A DNA stretch of 64,000 nt from Peltaster fructicola (lineage: Eukaryota > Ascomycota > Dothideomycetes): the NCBI GenBank assembly GCA_001592805.2, contig CP051140.1, positions 2,791,501 to 2,855,500 of the forward strand. The letters are read 5' to 3'. Below the pieces are notes generated by a model that worked only from the letters and a program-made list of their open reading frames with translations, made no database searches and was not told the origin of the DNA. Shown in pieces: positions 53,219 to 63,733 of this stretch. Made by a program: the position numbers and the translations under genes. Each line of letters begins with the position of its first letter. Within the stretch, counting starts at the first letter, position 1.

Positions 53219-56200
53219 ATGACGAGGATGTCGGATCTCGCGGACGAGCAGAGGCTGCCTACCCAACAGAACGGCACGTTGCATCAACCATCTCCCATAG
53301 ACACTGAGGACTTCATTGCATTTGGCTGTCTGGTTCTGGGAAGCAGCGCTACAAGCACCAACGATCTCTCGGACGAGACACTGCTTCGTATGGTCGAAGA
53401 CCTGAAAAGACATGGCTGGCTTATGACAGAGACCATCATTGAGTCCCAGGATCTCCAGATCCTTCGACTCTATGTACAACCACCGGATGTGGCGTACAGA
53501 CAGATCGATCACAAGAATGCTAAGCTTACCGCTGCAATCTCACTTCTCCTGACAGTCGTCGATGTCAGCCCACAGACATGGTTGGGAGCCTATCAAGCAG
53601 ATCAGCAACAGAGCTTCGACCCTTGGGCCACACCTCATGATCAATCACTGTATTATACCTTCAACAACATTCAATCTCCAGCACCAGATAAGACACTCTT
53701 TCATCCGAGACGCCACAAATATGTGCGCGAAGCCATGGACGATTTGCTCGATCCAGAATGGTTCACAGGTCTCAAAACGGACCTCTATCCCTACCAACGA
53801 CGATCTGCAGCGCTTATGCTACAAAGAGAAGAGCATAGGCAACTGTTACTAGACCCTCGACTCGAAGAGCGTACAGCTCCTAATGGCCAGAAATACTATT
53901 ACAATGCACGAGAAGGCACAATTCTAAAGAATCCACTCTACTACGAATCGTGTAGAGGTGGCATCTTAGCTGAGTCTATGGGTTTAGGGAAGACCTTGAT
54001 TTGTCTGGCCTTGGTTCTTGCCACAAAATACCATCTGCCAAAGATTCCTGCAGAGTACAACATCCCTCCACCGCGCGATCGAGTCGCTACACTGCAAGAG
54101 ATGGCTATCACAGCGATGCACCGCTCCTCTGTGCCATGGGAAGTTGAGCTTTCCAGATTGAAGAGCTATGGTCGAGACTTCGACAACATTCGGACAATGC
54201 TTGAGTCAAGAGGTGCCTCGTACACGATTCCAGTGCTCCCAATGCGATGGAACCGCAACACGATCATACCGCCACCAAAGACACTCACTCTTGCGTCAAC
54301 AACTATCATTGTTGTGCCTCGCAACTTGTGTAAGCAATGGCATTCGGAGATCAGCAAGCACGTCATCGAAGATGCCCTCAAGGTACTGGTCATGGAGGAC
54401 TTACGAACAATATTGCCACATCCTGAGATCCTCCGAACGTACGATGTGATACTGTTCAGTCGCAATCGCTTCGAGGCTGAGGTGCGCGATGGGTCTGATG
54501 CGGACGGCCGCAGATTGCCACCGGCTCATGTACCACTCGTGTGTAGATGTCCCTACATCAGCGCAACACGAACTAGAGACTGTCGCTGTCTCAATGCCGA
54601 CGATGTTTACGACTCACCATTGAAGCATCTACACTTCAAGCGTTTGATAGTCGATGAAGGTCACTCCTTTACAGCGGCACATACCAAGGCCATGTCTGTT
54701 GCAACAAAGCTTGTCGTTGCCGATCATCGATGGATCATCAGTGGTACTCCAGCCAAGGATTTACTTGGAGTTGAGGTCGGCATGACTGGTCTTGACGACG
54801 GAGAGGCAGATGTCAACGAACTTCGCCTTGCGTCACTCGAGCAGCGACGGAAGTTCAGTAGCCATGAAGCACAATCGGGCGCCGTGAAGAGTCTTGGTGC
54901 ACTGGCTAGTGGGTTCTTACAAATGCGACCATGGTATGCTGGCGATTCTGGTGAGAGTGCAGCAGTATGGGACGAGCACATCTACCGACATGAGGATGTG
55001 AGGAAGCGTACATACAAGTGCTTCTCCAATGCTCTCCAACGAACCATACAGTCTCTCGTCATCAAGACGCAGCCTCAGGATGTTGAGCGAGACATTATCT
55101 TACCACCTTTGAGCCACCGGGACGTCTATCTAGAGCCATCGTTCTACGACAAGCTGACTGCGAATCTGTTCACACTGGTTTTGACAGCCAATGCTATCAC
55201 CTCCGAACGGACCGACCAGGACTATCTCTTCCACAAGAATAGTCAGAAGCCACGACAACAGCTCATCAGCAACTTAAGACAGAGTGCTTTCTTCTGGACT
55301 GGATTCAGTGTGGATGATGTTCATGCCACTCTGAAGAACGGTGGGAACTATCTCGCAAAGGAAGGCACATCTTGCTCAGAGGCGGATCGCGAGTTGCTGA
55401 CCGAAACTCTGAAGAGCGCTGAGATCATCTTGTCCTCCAAAGGCTGGGGAATGCTGAGTAAATCACACGAGCTTGGCCTCTACGTTCAGTACTGGCCCGA
55501 GACAAGTGTGGAGCATTGGTCATTCGACGGCGATGGGCAGTCTATGATGACGGGTGTCTCACAATTAATCGAAGCGCAGAAGTATGTGAACGACCGAACA
55601 GAACAGGACGATCCTGGAGAGGGCTTGTCAGGCCTGGGCATCAAGAGCTTGTCTACTGCTCGACGTGGTGACGCCCCGCCAGAGGATAAGTCTAAGTTAT
55701 CAAAGACTGGCGTGCCGTCATCAAGCCTTCTTGGTGAGCCTTCGCTCAAGAGAAGAATGCCAGGCATACAGAAGTTGGGATCACCAAAGAAGCAGACCAT
55801 CCGAACTGCTCCATCACCCGATGGTGCTGATGACCTAAGCGTAACCACGAAGAGACCACACGAAGACGACCGGCCAGAACTTCCTGAGGACTCTCCATAC
55901 CACAAAGCAAAGATCATTGGTTCGACATCTACGAAGCTGAGCTACTTGATCACACAAATCTTGCGATACTACAAGGACGAAAAGATCCTTGTATTCTACG
56001 ACGGCGATAATGTTGCATACTACATTGCCCAAATGCTGGAACTACTTCACATCAAGCATGAGATCTATGCAAAGTCATTGATGGCCTCTCTCAAGAGTGA
56101 GTATGTGGTTCGCTTCAACGAGGAGCCTCAAGACCGAGTCCTGCTCATGGATGTGAAGCAAGCTGCCTTCGGTCTCAACATATCGTCAGCCTCACGGATC

Positions 56201-56650
56201 TATTTTGTCAACCCGGTCTGCCGTCCCAATATCGAAGCACAGGCGATCAAGCGAGCGCACCGAATTGGTCAAACTCGTAAGGTCTTCGTCGAGACGCTCA
56301 TCCTGCGTGGTACGGTCGAGGAGCAGATCCACAATCGTGCAAAGCGGATGACCACAGCAGAGCATCTTGATGCCAAAATGCTTGAAGATGATGGCGGCAT
56401 TCGCGAGATCATCCAGAGCGCTCGAACATTGCCACTTACTGACGATGAGATGTCTCTTATTGGTCAAATGGCGTGCTTTGGTGAGCCGCAACAACTCTGG
56501 TGTCGAGAAGGATGGCGTGAGGCCTACCCAGAGGTACAGCGTGAGCCGAAACGACGAAGAAGTACCAAGGCCGCAGCGCCGACACGAAAGCCTGCGCAGA
56601 AGCGCAAGAAGGTGATCTTGACGCCGGTACGAGGCATTGGCGTAGAGTAG
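53219..56650 (+). CDS. SNF2-family DNA-dependent ATPase (Rad5/Rad16-like, no RING)
   Basis: Single-exon nuclear ATPase of 1143 aa. The helicase N-lobe has the P-loop AESMGLGKT near 251 and DEGH near 478. Motif III-like HRWIISGTPAKDLLG follows. The C-lobe (about 915-1045) has KILVFYDGDNVAYYIAQML and IYFVNPVCRPNIEAQAIKR, then AHRIGQTRKVFVETLILRGT. Between motifs of the N-lobe lies a Cys cluster, CRCPYISATRTRDCRC (about 441-457), which could bind zinc. I see no RING between the lobes, unlike Rad5/Rad16. The N-terminal 180 residues are unclassified. A C-terminal basic tail (RKPAQKRKK) may be a nuclear signal. Confidence 0.9.
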   Translation: MTRMSDLADEQRLPTQQNGTLHQPSPIDTEDFIAFGCLVLGSSATSTNDLSDETLLRMVEDLKRHGWLMTETIIESQDLQILRLYVQPPDVAYRQIDHKNAKLTAAISLLLTVVDVSPQTWLGAYQADQQQSFDPWATPHDQSLYYTFNNIQSPAPDKTLFHPRRHKYVREAMDDLLDPEWFTGLKTDLYPYQRRSAALMLQREEHRQLLLDPRLEERTAPNGQKYYYNAREGTILKNPLYYESCRGGILAESMGLGKTLICLALVLATKYHLPKIPAEYNIPPPRDRVATLQEMAITAMHRSSVPWEVELSRLKSYGRDFDNIRTMLESRGASYTIPVLPMRWNRNTIIPPPKTLTLASTTIIVVPRNLCKQWHSEISKHVIEDALKVLVMEDLRTILPHPEILRTYDVILFSRNRFEAEVRDGSDADGRRLPPAHVPLVCRCPYISATRTRDCRCLNADDVYDSPLKHLHFKRLIVDEGHSFTAAHTKAMSVATKLVVADHRWIISGTPAKDLLGVEVGMTGLDDGEADVNELRLASLEQRRKFSSHEAQSGAVKSLGALASGFLQMRPWYAGDSGESAAVWDEHIYRHEDVRKRTYKCFSNALQRTIQSLVIKTQPQDVERDIILPPLSHRDVYLEPSFYDKLTANLFTLVLTANAITSERTDQDYLFHKNSQKPRQQLISNLRQSAFFWTGFSVDDVHATLKNGGNYLAKEGTSCSEADRELLTETLKSAEIILSSKGWGMLSKSHELGLYVQYWPETSVEHWSFDGDGQSMMTGVSQLIEAQKYVNDRTEQDDPGEGLSGLGIKSLSTARRGDAPPEDKSKLSKTGVPSSSLLGEPSLKRRMPGIQKLGSPKKQTIRTAPSPDGADDLSVTTKRPHEDDRPELPEDSPYHKAKIIGSTSTKLSYLITQILRYYKDEKILVFYDGDNVAYYIAQMLELLHIKHEIYAKSLMASLKSEYVVRFNEEPQDRVLLMDVKQAAFGLNISSASRIYFVNPVCRPNIEAQAIKRAHRIGQTRKVFVETLILRGTVEEQIHNRAKRMTTAEHLDAKMLEDDGGIREIIQSARTLPLTDDEMSLIGQMACFGEPQQLWCREGWREAYPEVQREPKRRRSTKAAAPTRKPAQKRKKVILTPVRGIGVE

Positions 56651-57408
56651 AACCGGGGCAGCAGTGACATCCTAGCAGCAGCAACATTAGAGCAGCAGCA
56701 ATACCATAGCAGCAGCAACATCAGAGCTGCCGTAACACCAGAAACTCTTCTTTGCAAGCACGACACCAAGTCTGTCGTTGTGAACACTAGAATACCACGG
56801 CGTTCTACTGAGCAGCAGCACTGCCAGTGGTTGAGGGTCTATTGACGACTCAAAAGAAGCATCTTGCTAGATTGCCATACGCATCAGCATTTTGACCACA
56901 TCATCTTACGAGTGCTTGGAGGACACCAGGGAAAGCATTGTCTAGAGGAATGCTCTGCGGCACCCCATTCAGTGAACGGCATCCCTTGTGATAGCAGCGC
57001 AGTTCTGGCTGAACACGCAGTCCAACGAACAACACGACGATCCGCTCTTCCAGAGTCTCACAACAGCTGACTTCGAGTGGTCACCAGCCAGCGCAAGATG
57101 TAGCGGTATTTCTTGGCACCGCATGTTCGCATGTCCTGTGCCTTGAAAGGCTCAAGTGGCATCTCCCAAACGGACGCCTTGATAGCCTATGAAGCGATCG
57201 GTGAAGCTTGGTCCTACTGCTCCAGCAAGCATGCCATCGCACTGCATTATCACTGTCTCAGGGACATACTTGTGCTGTGAGCAGTCTTGTGGCTCCAGAC
57301 GACTGTGTATCGACGGTGCTTTCCGTGTCTCGAGAGGAGCGAGGTAGCGACATGGTTGCAGCACCGCTGTATCAGGGAACGATCGAGTCTGCGTCACTGG
57401 GAACGCTA
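56651..57408. other. Convergent intergenic region
   Basis: 3' flanks of the SNF2 gene and of the minus-strand disordered ORF. A minus-strand frame at 57152-57517 overlaps that ORF's end in another phase and could be an alternative 3' exon, but no good splice links them. Confidence 0.45.
56673..56727. repeat. Short imperfect repeat in the 3' UTR of the SNF2 gene
   Basis: The string tagcagcagcaacat followed by yagagc occurs twice, about 34 bp apart, within a run of AGC triplets just past the stop. Probably slippage-derived. Confidence 0.6.
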
Positions 57409-58551
57409 CTAGTGCTGTGAACTCACAATCGCCCAAGCCATGTGGTGGAACATAAAGCTTACGAGCCATTCTGCTGGCTTTACCCAGGTCGTTTCCGCAT
57501 GGCCGATTGAACACCAAGCACCATTTTCAACCTCCATTCGTCCATTGCTCGTGGGTCGCCTGTGGCATCTTTGGAAATGGTCGCATGTACTTTGCGGCGT
57601 CTCGATGGCGGTATGCTTGTGGTTTGTGGTGCTACTAGTGAGGCTGGAGCCTCTAAACTCGCTGAGGCCACCCTGGACCTTTTTCCGGAACGGGAAGCCA
57701 TATCTCTCAGAGTCATCTCCAGAATCTCGAGGAATAGTACTTTGTGAGAAAAGTGCCCGTGCGGATTTGACTGCTCTACTACTGTCATCAGGATCGTGAC
57801 CAGGCTCTCTCGAAGTGTCATTGTGGACTGGAAGCCTTCTGTCCGCACGGCCATGAAAGCTCGCTGAGCTCTCTGGACTCTCAGGATAGTTATCGGGGAC
57901 GGAGCTGGCAACGAACAGTGGTCCGGAGCCGATGATAAGGCGTGGTCCGTCGTCCAGACCGTGCCTTGTGTCAAGTCGAGCATCGCCAGTAATCTCCATC
58001 GTGGTCTCACCGTAGGAGATCTGTATAGCCTTGCTTCTAGGTAGTGTCTCAACATTGCTTGGTCGAGTATCGATTACACTGTCATGTCGCAGAGCTGTCC
58101 TTGAATGAGTTCTACGAGCTATGGAAGGCTCAAGGCCTTCCATCTCCTGACCACGGAGACCGCCGGTCCTGTGTGCTCGGAATCGAAGCGTGTTGCTCTT
58201 CCGATCTTGATTGCTAAATGGCTCAGCGATGGTAGCCACATCGGGCCTCTTTTGATCACGAAGTGCACTCTCTATATGCGTTTGACGTTCCTGATAGTAC
58301 CGCATCGACGACTGTCTTCTCACTTCTCTCGGTTTACGGTCTGCTCGTGAGGCTCGTGCCCACTTTGGATCATCGTGTGCGGCGATAGCAGAGTGCGCGG
58401 GATTCGTGAATGGTTCAAAAGTGATAGATTTGGCATCTTGCATACGGGATTCGATCATGCGTGCAGATCTTTCATGTCGCGCATGCAGGTCCATTTCGGC
58501 TCGTGTGCTCGACAAGCAGAATGATAGTCCGGTCGGTGGATTGTGTATCAT
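57409..58551 (-). CDS. Uncharacterised disordered, Arg/Ser-rich protein
   Basis: Open frame of 380 aa, no family recognised. Most is polar and Arg/Asp/Ser-rich (RRTHSRTALRHDSVIDTRP). The stretch IQISYGETTMEITGDARLD, then GPRLIIGSGPLFVASSV, looks like short beta strands. There is no signal peptide or membrane segment except a hydrophobic end. The frame is open upstream of the Met (QQRPRP) to an AACTTAG acceptor at about 58573-58579, preceded by a CTAAC branch. A first exon may therefore lie farther upstream, and the true start is unknown. It could be lineage-specific or partly degenerate. Confidence 0.45.
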   Translation of the reverse strand: MIHNPPTGLSFCLSSTRAEMDLHARHERSARMIESRMQDAKSITFEPFTNPAHSAIAAHDDPKWARASRADRKPREVRRQSSMRYYQERQTHIESALRDQKRPDVATIAEPFSNQDRKSNTLRFRAHRTGGLRGQEMEGLEPSIARRTHSRTALRHDSVIDTRPSNVETLPRSKAIQISYGETTMEITGDARLDTRHGLDDGPRLIIGSGPLFVASSVPDNYPESPESSASFHGRADRRLPVHNDTSREPGHDPDDSSRAVKSARALFSQSTIPRDSGDDSERYGFPFRKKVQGGLSEFRGSSLTSSTTNHKHTAIETPQSTCDHFQRCHRRPTSNGRMEVENGAWCSIGHAETTWVKPAEWLVSFMFHHMAWAIVSSQH

Positions 58552-59036
58552 TGGTCGAGGACGTTGTTGGCGCCTAAGTTAGTATAGAGTTGGCTAAAAT
58601 ATGTGCACAAAGATGCCAGGCTCAAGCTCTAGACGTTACCGACTAGTATGAGTCAATGCATCCCAGCACAAGTCTAAGCCTGATCATAAAGTGAGCAAGC
58701 TGATGTTGTCGATAGAGTTAGGCTGTACTTCGTTATCGCAGCAATACTACGCTCAGTCCTTGGCTTGCATACACCTTGGCAATCCTGTACACAGCCAATC
58801 AGCGTGGCGAGCTAGGAACCTGCTCATTGTCAATAGAATTCTGGCCGTCCTGGGTCTATAGCATTTAGCATACAGTAGCTCTCATGAGCTGCAGTAAGAC
58901 CAGGGATGGTCGCAGTCGAACGTTCTGGCCAGTCTGGCACTTATTGTCACGATAGGATGATTACGATATGTAGTGTAGGACCTGCTTGGGCTACCTAGAT
59001 CTCCGTCTCTTGTCATCATACCATTGATATTCCATC
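58552..59036. other. Divergent promoter region before the O-methyltransferase gene
   Basis: Upstream region of two divergent genes. It contains the possible intron of the minus-strand ORF near 58575-58640. Nothing else is seen. Confidence 0.45.
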
Positions 59037-60320
59037 ATGGCTGACACTCAAGAATTGACGGACTTGGCCCAAACAATCTCACAGGCCACGCAGATCATCA
59101 CTAAGCATCGCAATGCAGAGGATGGAGACTCAAGCAGTACAGAGCAGATGCTCAAGGCGACTGCACAGCTCATACAGGCCACCACAGACATGCAGATCCT
59201 TGTGTCGGGTCCAGAGAACTTTTTGAAGAACATGTCACTTGCCTACCATGAGATGACGGCAATGGCAGTTGTCGTGGAGTTCAATCTGGCACCACTGGTG
59301 CCTCTAGAATCGTCAATCACCTTTCAGGAGCTTGCCAAGCAATCTGGTGCTCCTCCAGGACGACTGGAAAGAGTGCTCCGTCTTCTTTTCTTGCGAAAGA
59401 TCTTCTACGAGCCAACGTCCGGCTCCGTCGCTCACACTGCCATCTCTAGATGTCTTGTTACCAACCCAGAGTTGACCGCTTATCTAGGTCATTGCACTCA
59501 TGAAGCTTTTCCTGCAGCCTCAAGACTGGTAGACTCCATGCGACGCTATTCTAGCACTGAAGGTCCCTCGGAGACTGGCTTCAACATCGCCTTCGATACG
59601 CCCGATCCAATGTTCAGCTTCATGGCCAAGCATCCCGAGCGATATGACAGATTCAACAAAGGTATGGCTGGCTTCAGCAAGCATGGCGGTCGATCTGTAC
59701 AGGCTGTGGTCGACATTTATCCTTGGGACAAGTTGAACCAAGCAGTAGTTGCTGATGTGGGAGGTGGCCACGGACACGTAGCTATAGCCTTGGCTAAGCA
59801 ATACCCGGAGCTCTCTTTTGTTGTGCAGGATCTCAGTGTCGCAGTCGATGCAGGTGCCAGACTATTGGCACCCGAGCTGAAAAAGAGAGTCGCATACGAA
59901 GCACACGACATGTTCGACAACCAGACTGACAAGAAGATTGGCGTGTTCTTTCTTCGACATATCCTGCACGATTGGCCAGATGAGCACGCTATCAAGATCC
60001 TCAGGGCTCTGATTCCTGCTATGCAACCAGGTTCGAGAGTGCTCATAATGGATCTCGTCATTCCACCTCCTCAGCAGCTGCACGGTCTGCACGAGAAATT
60101 CGTAAGGTAGGTGATCCTGGACAGGTGTGCTACCAATGCTAACCAGCATCACAGATATCTTGACATGCAGATGATGGTGCTTCACAACGCTCGAGAGCGT
60201 ACTGTGGAAGACTTCGAGCATCTCTTTACCCAAGCAGATCCGCGATTCAAGGTCGAGAAGGTTTGGACCAAAGGCTCGGATCCTCTGGCGGACGCCTTGA
60301 TTGAAGCAGTCTTCACCTGA
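59037..60320 (+). CDS. SAM-dependent O-methyltransferase (COMT / fungal secondary-metabolite type)
   Basis: Transfers a methyl group from S-adenosylmethionine to a hydroxyl of a small aromatic compound, by family. Exons 59037-60106 and 60155-60320 (48-nt intron, GTAGGT...CACAG) give 411 aa. A winged-helix dimerisation domain (about 65-170: ITFQELAKQSGAPPGRLERV, RLLFLRKIF) precedes the SAM-binding motif VADVGGGHGHVAIALA near 238. The catalytic-base segment is FFLRHILHDWPDEHAIKIL near 300. Splicing restores EKFVRYLDMQMMVLHNARER, the conserved C-terminal helix. It resembles fungal cluster O-methyltransferases, but no synthase gene adjoins it, so it may be a stand-alone enzyme. Confidence 0.92.
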
Positions 60321-60767
60321 AAGGAATTCTGTCGCCTGTGATGATCTCGCTCGCTCATGTAGCGGACTACAAATGCACACTCATGCAAAGGCCGACAGCG
60401 TAGTACTTCGAATCTCCTTGACTGACACAGAAAAATGATTGGGAACCTGTATATGATGGCAACTTCGAGCACATCTTGATACGGTGTAGATGAAAAGTAA
60501 CAGTGGATTGATCCTGTTCGCAAAGCTCTATGCGGCGGCCTGAAGCCTTGCACTACGATCGCTGCGCCAATGCGTATTCAGCAGGATGATTCAATGTCCA
60601 TCTTAGCTTGGTGAGCATGTGGATGTTCTCGTGTAGGCAGGACTACCAGCCATCACGAGCTCACGCGTAAATTGATGACGCGAAGTCGCGTCCTCCACCC
60701 CATATGATCAACCACATTTTACGACACATCGCAAAGCTCAACCACAACTCGCCCGGACCCGCTCACC
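60321..60767. other. Intergenic region before RFC5
   Basis: 3' UTR of the O-methyltransferase gene and the RFC5 promoter, which contains an ACGCG-like element (cacgcgtaaat near 60663). This resembles the MluI box of S-phase genes, though its function here is only a suggestion. Confidence 0.4.
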
Positions 60768-62079
60768 ATGGCGCTGCTCGTGGACAAGCATCGTCCTCGC
60801 TCGCTAGAATCATTGTCATATCACAGTGAGCTCTCCGACCGACTACGCTCGCTGGTAGGATGTCACAACTTCAGTTTTGTGCATGACTGACACAATACAG
60901 GCAGCCAGCGGCGATTTCCCGCATCTCCTTGTGTACGGGCCATCAGGAGCGGGCAAGAAAACTCGAATCACAGCTACGCTACGTGCTCTCTACGGCCCTG
61001 GTGTGGAAAAGATCAAGATCGATGCGAGAGTCTTTCAGACCACATCCAACCGCAAGCTCGAGTTCAACATCGTCTCGTCGAACTACCATCTCGAGATAAC
61101 ACCTTCAGATGTGGGCAACTACGATAGAGTGGTCGTACAGGATCTGCTGAAAGAGGTGGCTCAGACACAGCAGGTCGATCTCGCTGCAAAGCAGAGATTC
61201 AAGGTGGTGGTCATCAACGAGGCAGAACACCTTACACGAGACGCACAAGCAGCACTACGAAGGACAATGGAGAAGTACAGTCCAAATTTGCGTCTGATAC
61301 TGGTTGCAAACAGCACGAGCAATGTCATTGCTCCAATCAAGAGTCGATGTCTGCTTGTCAGAGTCGCCGCACCGACTGAAGAACAAATTGCTGGCATACT
61401 GTCCAAGGTCGGCAAGCAGGAAGGATATCGAAGCAATGCAGAACTCGAAAAGAGAGTGTCCAAGGAGTGTGGTAGAAACCTACGCAAAGCACTTTTGATG
61501 TTTGAAGCAGTGCATGCACAGAAGTGAGTGTCGGTGATGAGGGATTGAATGAGGCTGATTATCTACCAGTGAGCAAGTTACAGAGAAGACGCAGATTGCG
61601 CCACCAGACTGGGAAGCATTGATTGAAGTCGTTGCTCGAGAGATGATCGAAGAGCGATCGCCTGCTCGCATCCTCCAGGTGCGAGGCAAGCTGTACGATC
61701 TGCTTACCCACTGTATCCCAGCCACGACGATTCTGAAGGTATGTTACGAGACGTCGAAGTGGTGCAATGCTGACATACCGGGGCCAGACGTTGACGTTCA
61801 AGTTGATGCCCAAGATCGATGATAGTCTCAAAGCAGAGGTCGTCAAGTGGAGTGCTTTCTATGAGCACCGGATTCGTACTGGCAGTGTATGTGCTCGATG
61901 CAAAGCCTGCAAGCTATTTCTGACGACTTAACAGAAAGTCATCTTCCACCTCGAAGCATTTGTTGCCAGAGTTATGAGGGTATATGAAGCGTAAGTCGAG
62001 CAGTTCCGTTTCTCGATCGTGGCTGACCAAAGCTAGCAATCTTATGGGTATGGATCTCGACATGGATCTTGATGTTTGA
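60768..62079 (+). CDS. RFC5: Replication factor C subunit 5 (clamp loader small subunit)
   Basis: AAA+ subunit of the RFC clamp loader that opens PCNA at primer ends, equal to yeast Rfc5 and human RFC3 (38 kDa). Six exons (60768-60854, 60901-61523, 61570-61738, 61788-61886, 61935-61990, 62037-62079) with 46-49-nt introns give 358 aa, against 354 in yeast. Motifs are LLVDKHRPRSL, the P-loop YGPSGAGKKTR, NRKLEFNIVSSNYHLEITPS, INEAEHLTRDAQAALRRTME and IKSRCLL. The Walker B reads NEAE rather than DEAD, as is normal for this subunit. The C-terminal collar includes YDLLTHCIPATTILK and VIFHLEAFVARVM. Confidence 0.97.
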
Positions 62080-62176
62080 GCACCCCGGAAGTGGACAATG
62101 GTCTTAGCGTGGCGTTTATGAGGGTGCTTCCTAACGAAATGCTCGTTCGAATGTCTCGAACCATTCTCTGTGTCTG

Positions 62177-62893
62177 TCAGTCATGAATATGCATGTGTAA
62201 TTCTGTGACTTGCGCTCCTGTCTCAAGACAAAGCCTTTTCACAGCATGTGAGATGTCGGTTCCACAACTCGACCTTCGAAGCTCCACTTGAACGTCACCT
62301 TTGCATCTAATAGTGAGAAAGGCGAAGAGGATGTTGTTGATAGTCGGTCCAGATAGTCGACTTAGTCGTGGCCTGATCGTGAGCGAGCGGACCTTGCTGA
62401 AATCTTGCGTCCACCTCATGAGCGTCTCGATGTTGTAGAGGATCTGCTGGACATCAGGCCTCCGGTGATCTGCGTGTATCACTAGCTGTACATAACGCAT
62501 GTGCAATAAGAATGTGACATTAAGTAGACTAGGGTGATGTTGTCTCATATTCTTGGCCACAATTCTTCTAAACACCGCGCGTTGCTTTCCTTTGATGTTC
62601 CGGATGTCAAAGTGAAAGGTAGTGATGTCGTAGAGGCGTGCTGCAACCTCGTGTGCGAATCGCTTACACACCAGAGCGAGTGATGGTGGGTGATTGAGCC
62701 CATGCCCGGCCAGCTCGCCCACTTCATAGGAGCGACGCAGAGTGAAGACACGAGCGTATGTCATGAAGACCGATCTTCGTTGTGGCATGAGTAGCGCGAT
62801 AATCTCTCCAAGCAGCTCCGATGGCAGAGACAAGATGCCTGAGTCTGTCGAGTTTACTACTCTAGTAGGGCGTGGTGGAGTGGTCGGAGGCAA
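62177..62893 (-). CDS. F-box-like protein of unknown target
   Basis: 238-aa ORF. Near residues 20-35, ILSLPSELLGEIIALLMP has the start pattern of an F-box (Leu-Pro-x-Glu-Leu...Ile), and SLALVCKRFAHEVAARLYD supplies the second helix pair (normally L..C+.). Such proteins in Dothideomycetes form large, poorly characterised families that could act as SCF substrate adaptors. No leucine-rich repeats or WD repeats follow. The intervening insertion makes the F-box imperfect, and the start could lie farther upstream, so the call is tentative. Confidence 0.5.
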   Translation of the reverse strand: MPPTTPPRPTRVVNSTDSGILSLPSELLGEIIALLMPQRRSVFMTYARVFTLRRSYEVGELAGHGLNHPPSLALVCKRFAHEVAARLYDITTFHFDIRNIKGKQRAVFRRIVAKNMRQHHPSLLNVTFLLHMRYVQLVIHADHRRPDVQQILYNIETLMRWTQDFSKVRSLTIRPRLSRLSGPTINNILFAFLTIRCKGDVQVELRRSSCGTDISHAVKRLCLETGAQVTELHMHIHD

Positions 62894-63733
62894 TGGGCCT
62901 ATGAAGCCAGGTCCTATGTTGAAGTCAATCGTTTATCCTACCTTTTGTGATCTATCAAGTCAGGTTGCAGTCGTCAGTCAGAAGGCAGTTGTGTTCGGTC
63001 CATCGGCCGTCTCCTAAGTACAGATCAGACAGCTTGCCACGTCACTACAACACCTTTCCGACGCGGCCATTGAGGTCTGCCTGAGGAAATGGCTTCGAAA
63101 GAGCTGATAATTTGTTATGATAGATCCACAGCGCATCAACCGTGACCAGAAGTACAGTCCTTGCTTGGTAATGGAGTAATATTTCCGACAGCGCTGGCGA
63201 GTTGTTATGATATGCCCAGCGTAGCGATATGTGTCGGCAGTGATGTTCCTGCTTGGAGGTTGAGGAGGGCATTGGTACATCGTCACGAATCTCACAGCAT
63301 GACATGACGGTCTCAGCGAGGCAAGCTCTGTCGGTCACGCCTGTTGTTGTGTCAAGAAGCTTAGAGTACGCTTTGAAGGTGTGAAGCTGGCTGTTGAAGC
63401 GCAGACCTGTTTCTTGTTATGACGATCCCCATGTTGGCGATCTTGCTGCAGAAGGAAATGCGAAGCGCTTCGCACGAAGCAAGCTACTCCTGATACTTAC
63501 TCTGGGTGTAATGTCTGCTAGCTATGGCGAGGCAGTTGTGTAAGGTGTCGCGTGATGAGCCACAAACGCGAGCTGTGAGGTTCAAAAGTTGCTTTCGTGC
63601 ACGGATCCACACAACACGCTAGCGGCCTTGGCGCTCTAGAATTGCACACACACCTCCAAATCTCGCGAACACAAACTGTTTAGCTTCAGTCGACCATTCA
63701 GCGTTTCTTCATCACACACCCCCAACCGCCACG
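62894..63733. other. Divergent intergenic region before RPS6
   Basis: Promoter region of ribosomal protein S6 and the 5' flank of the F-box-like ORF. It contains a degenerate duplication (63096-63136 and 63185-63228). Frames at 63014-63338 on the minus strand cross this repeat and are not supported. Confidence 0.5.

Noticed and set aside
57152-57517. Minus-strand frame as an alternative 3' exon of the 57409-58551 gene
   Set aside because: No intron with good signals joins the two phases. Kept only as a remark.
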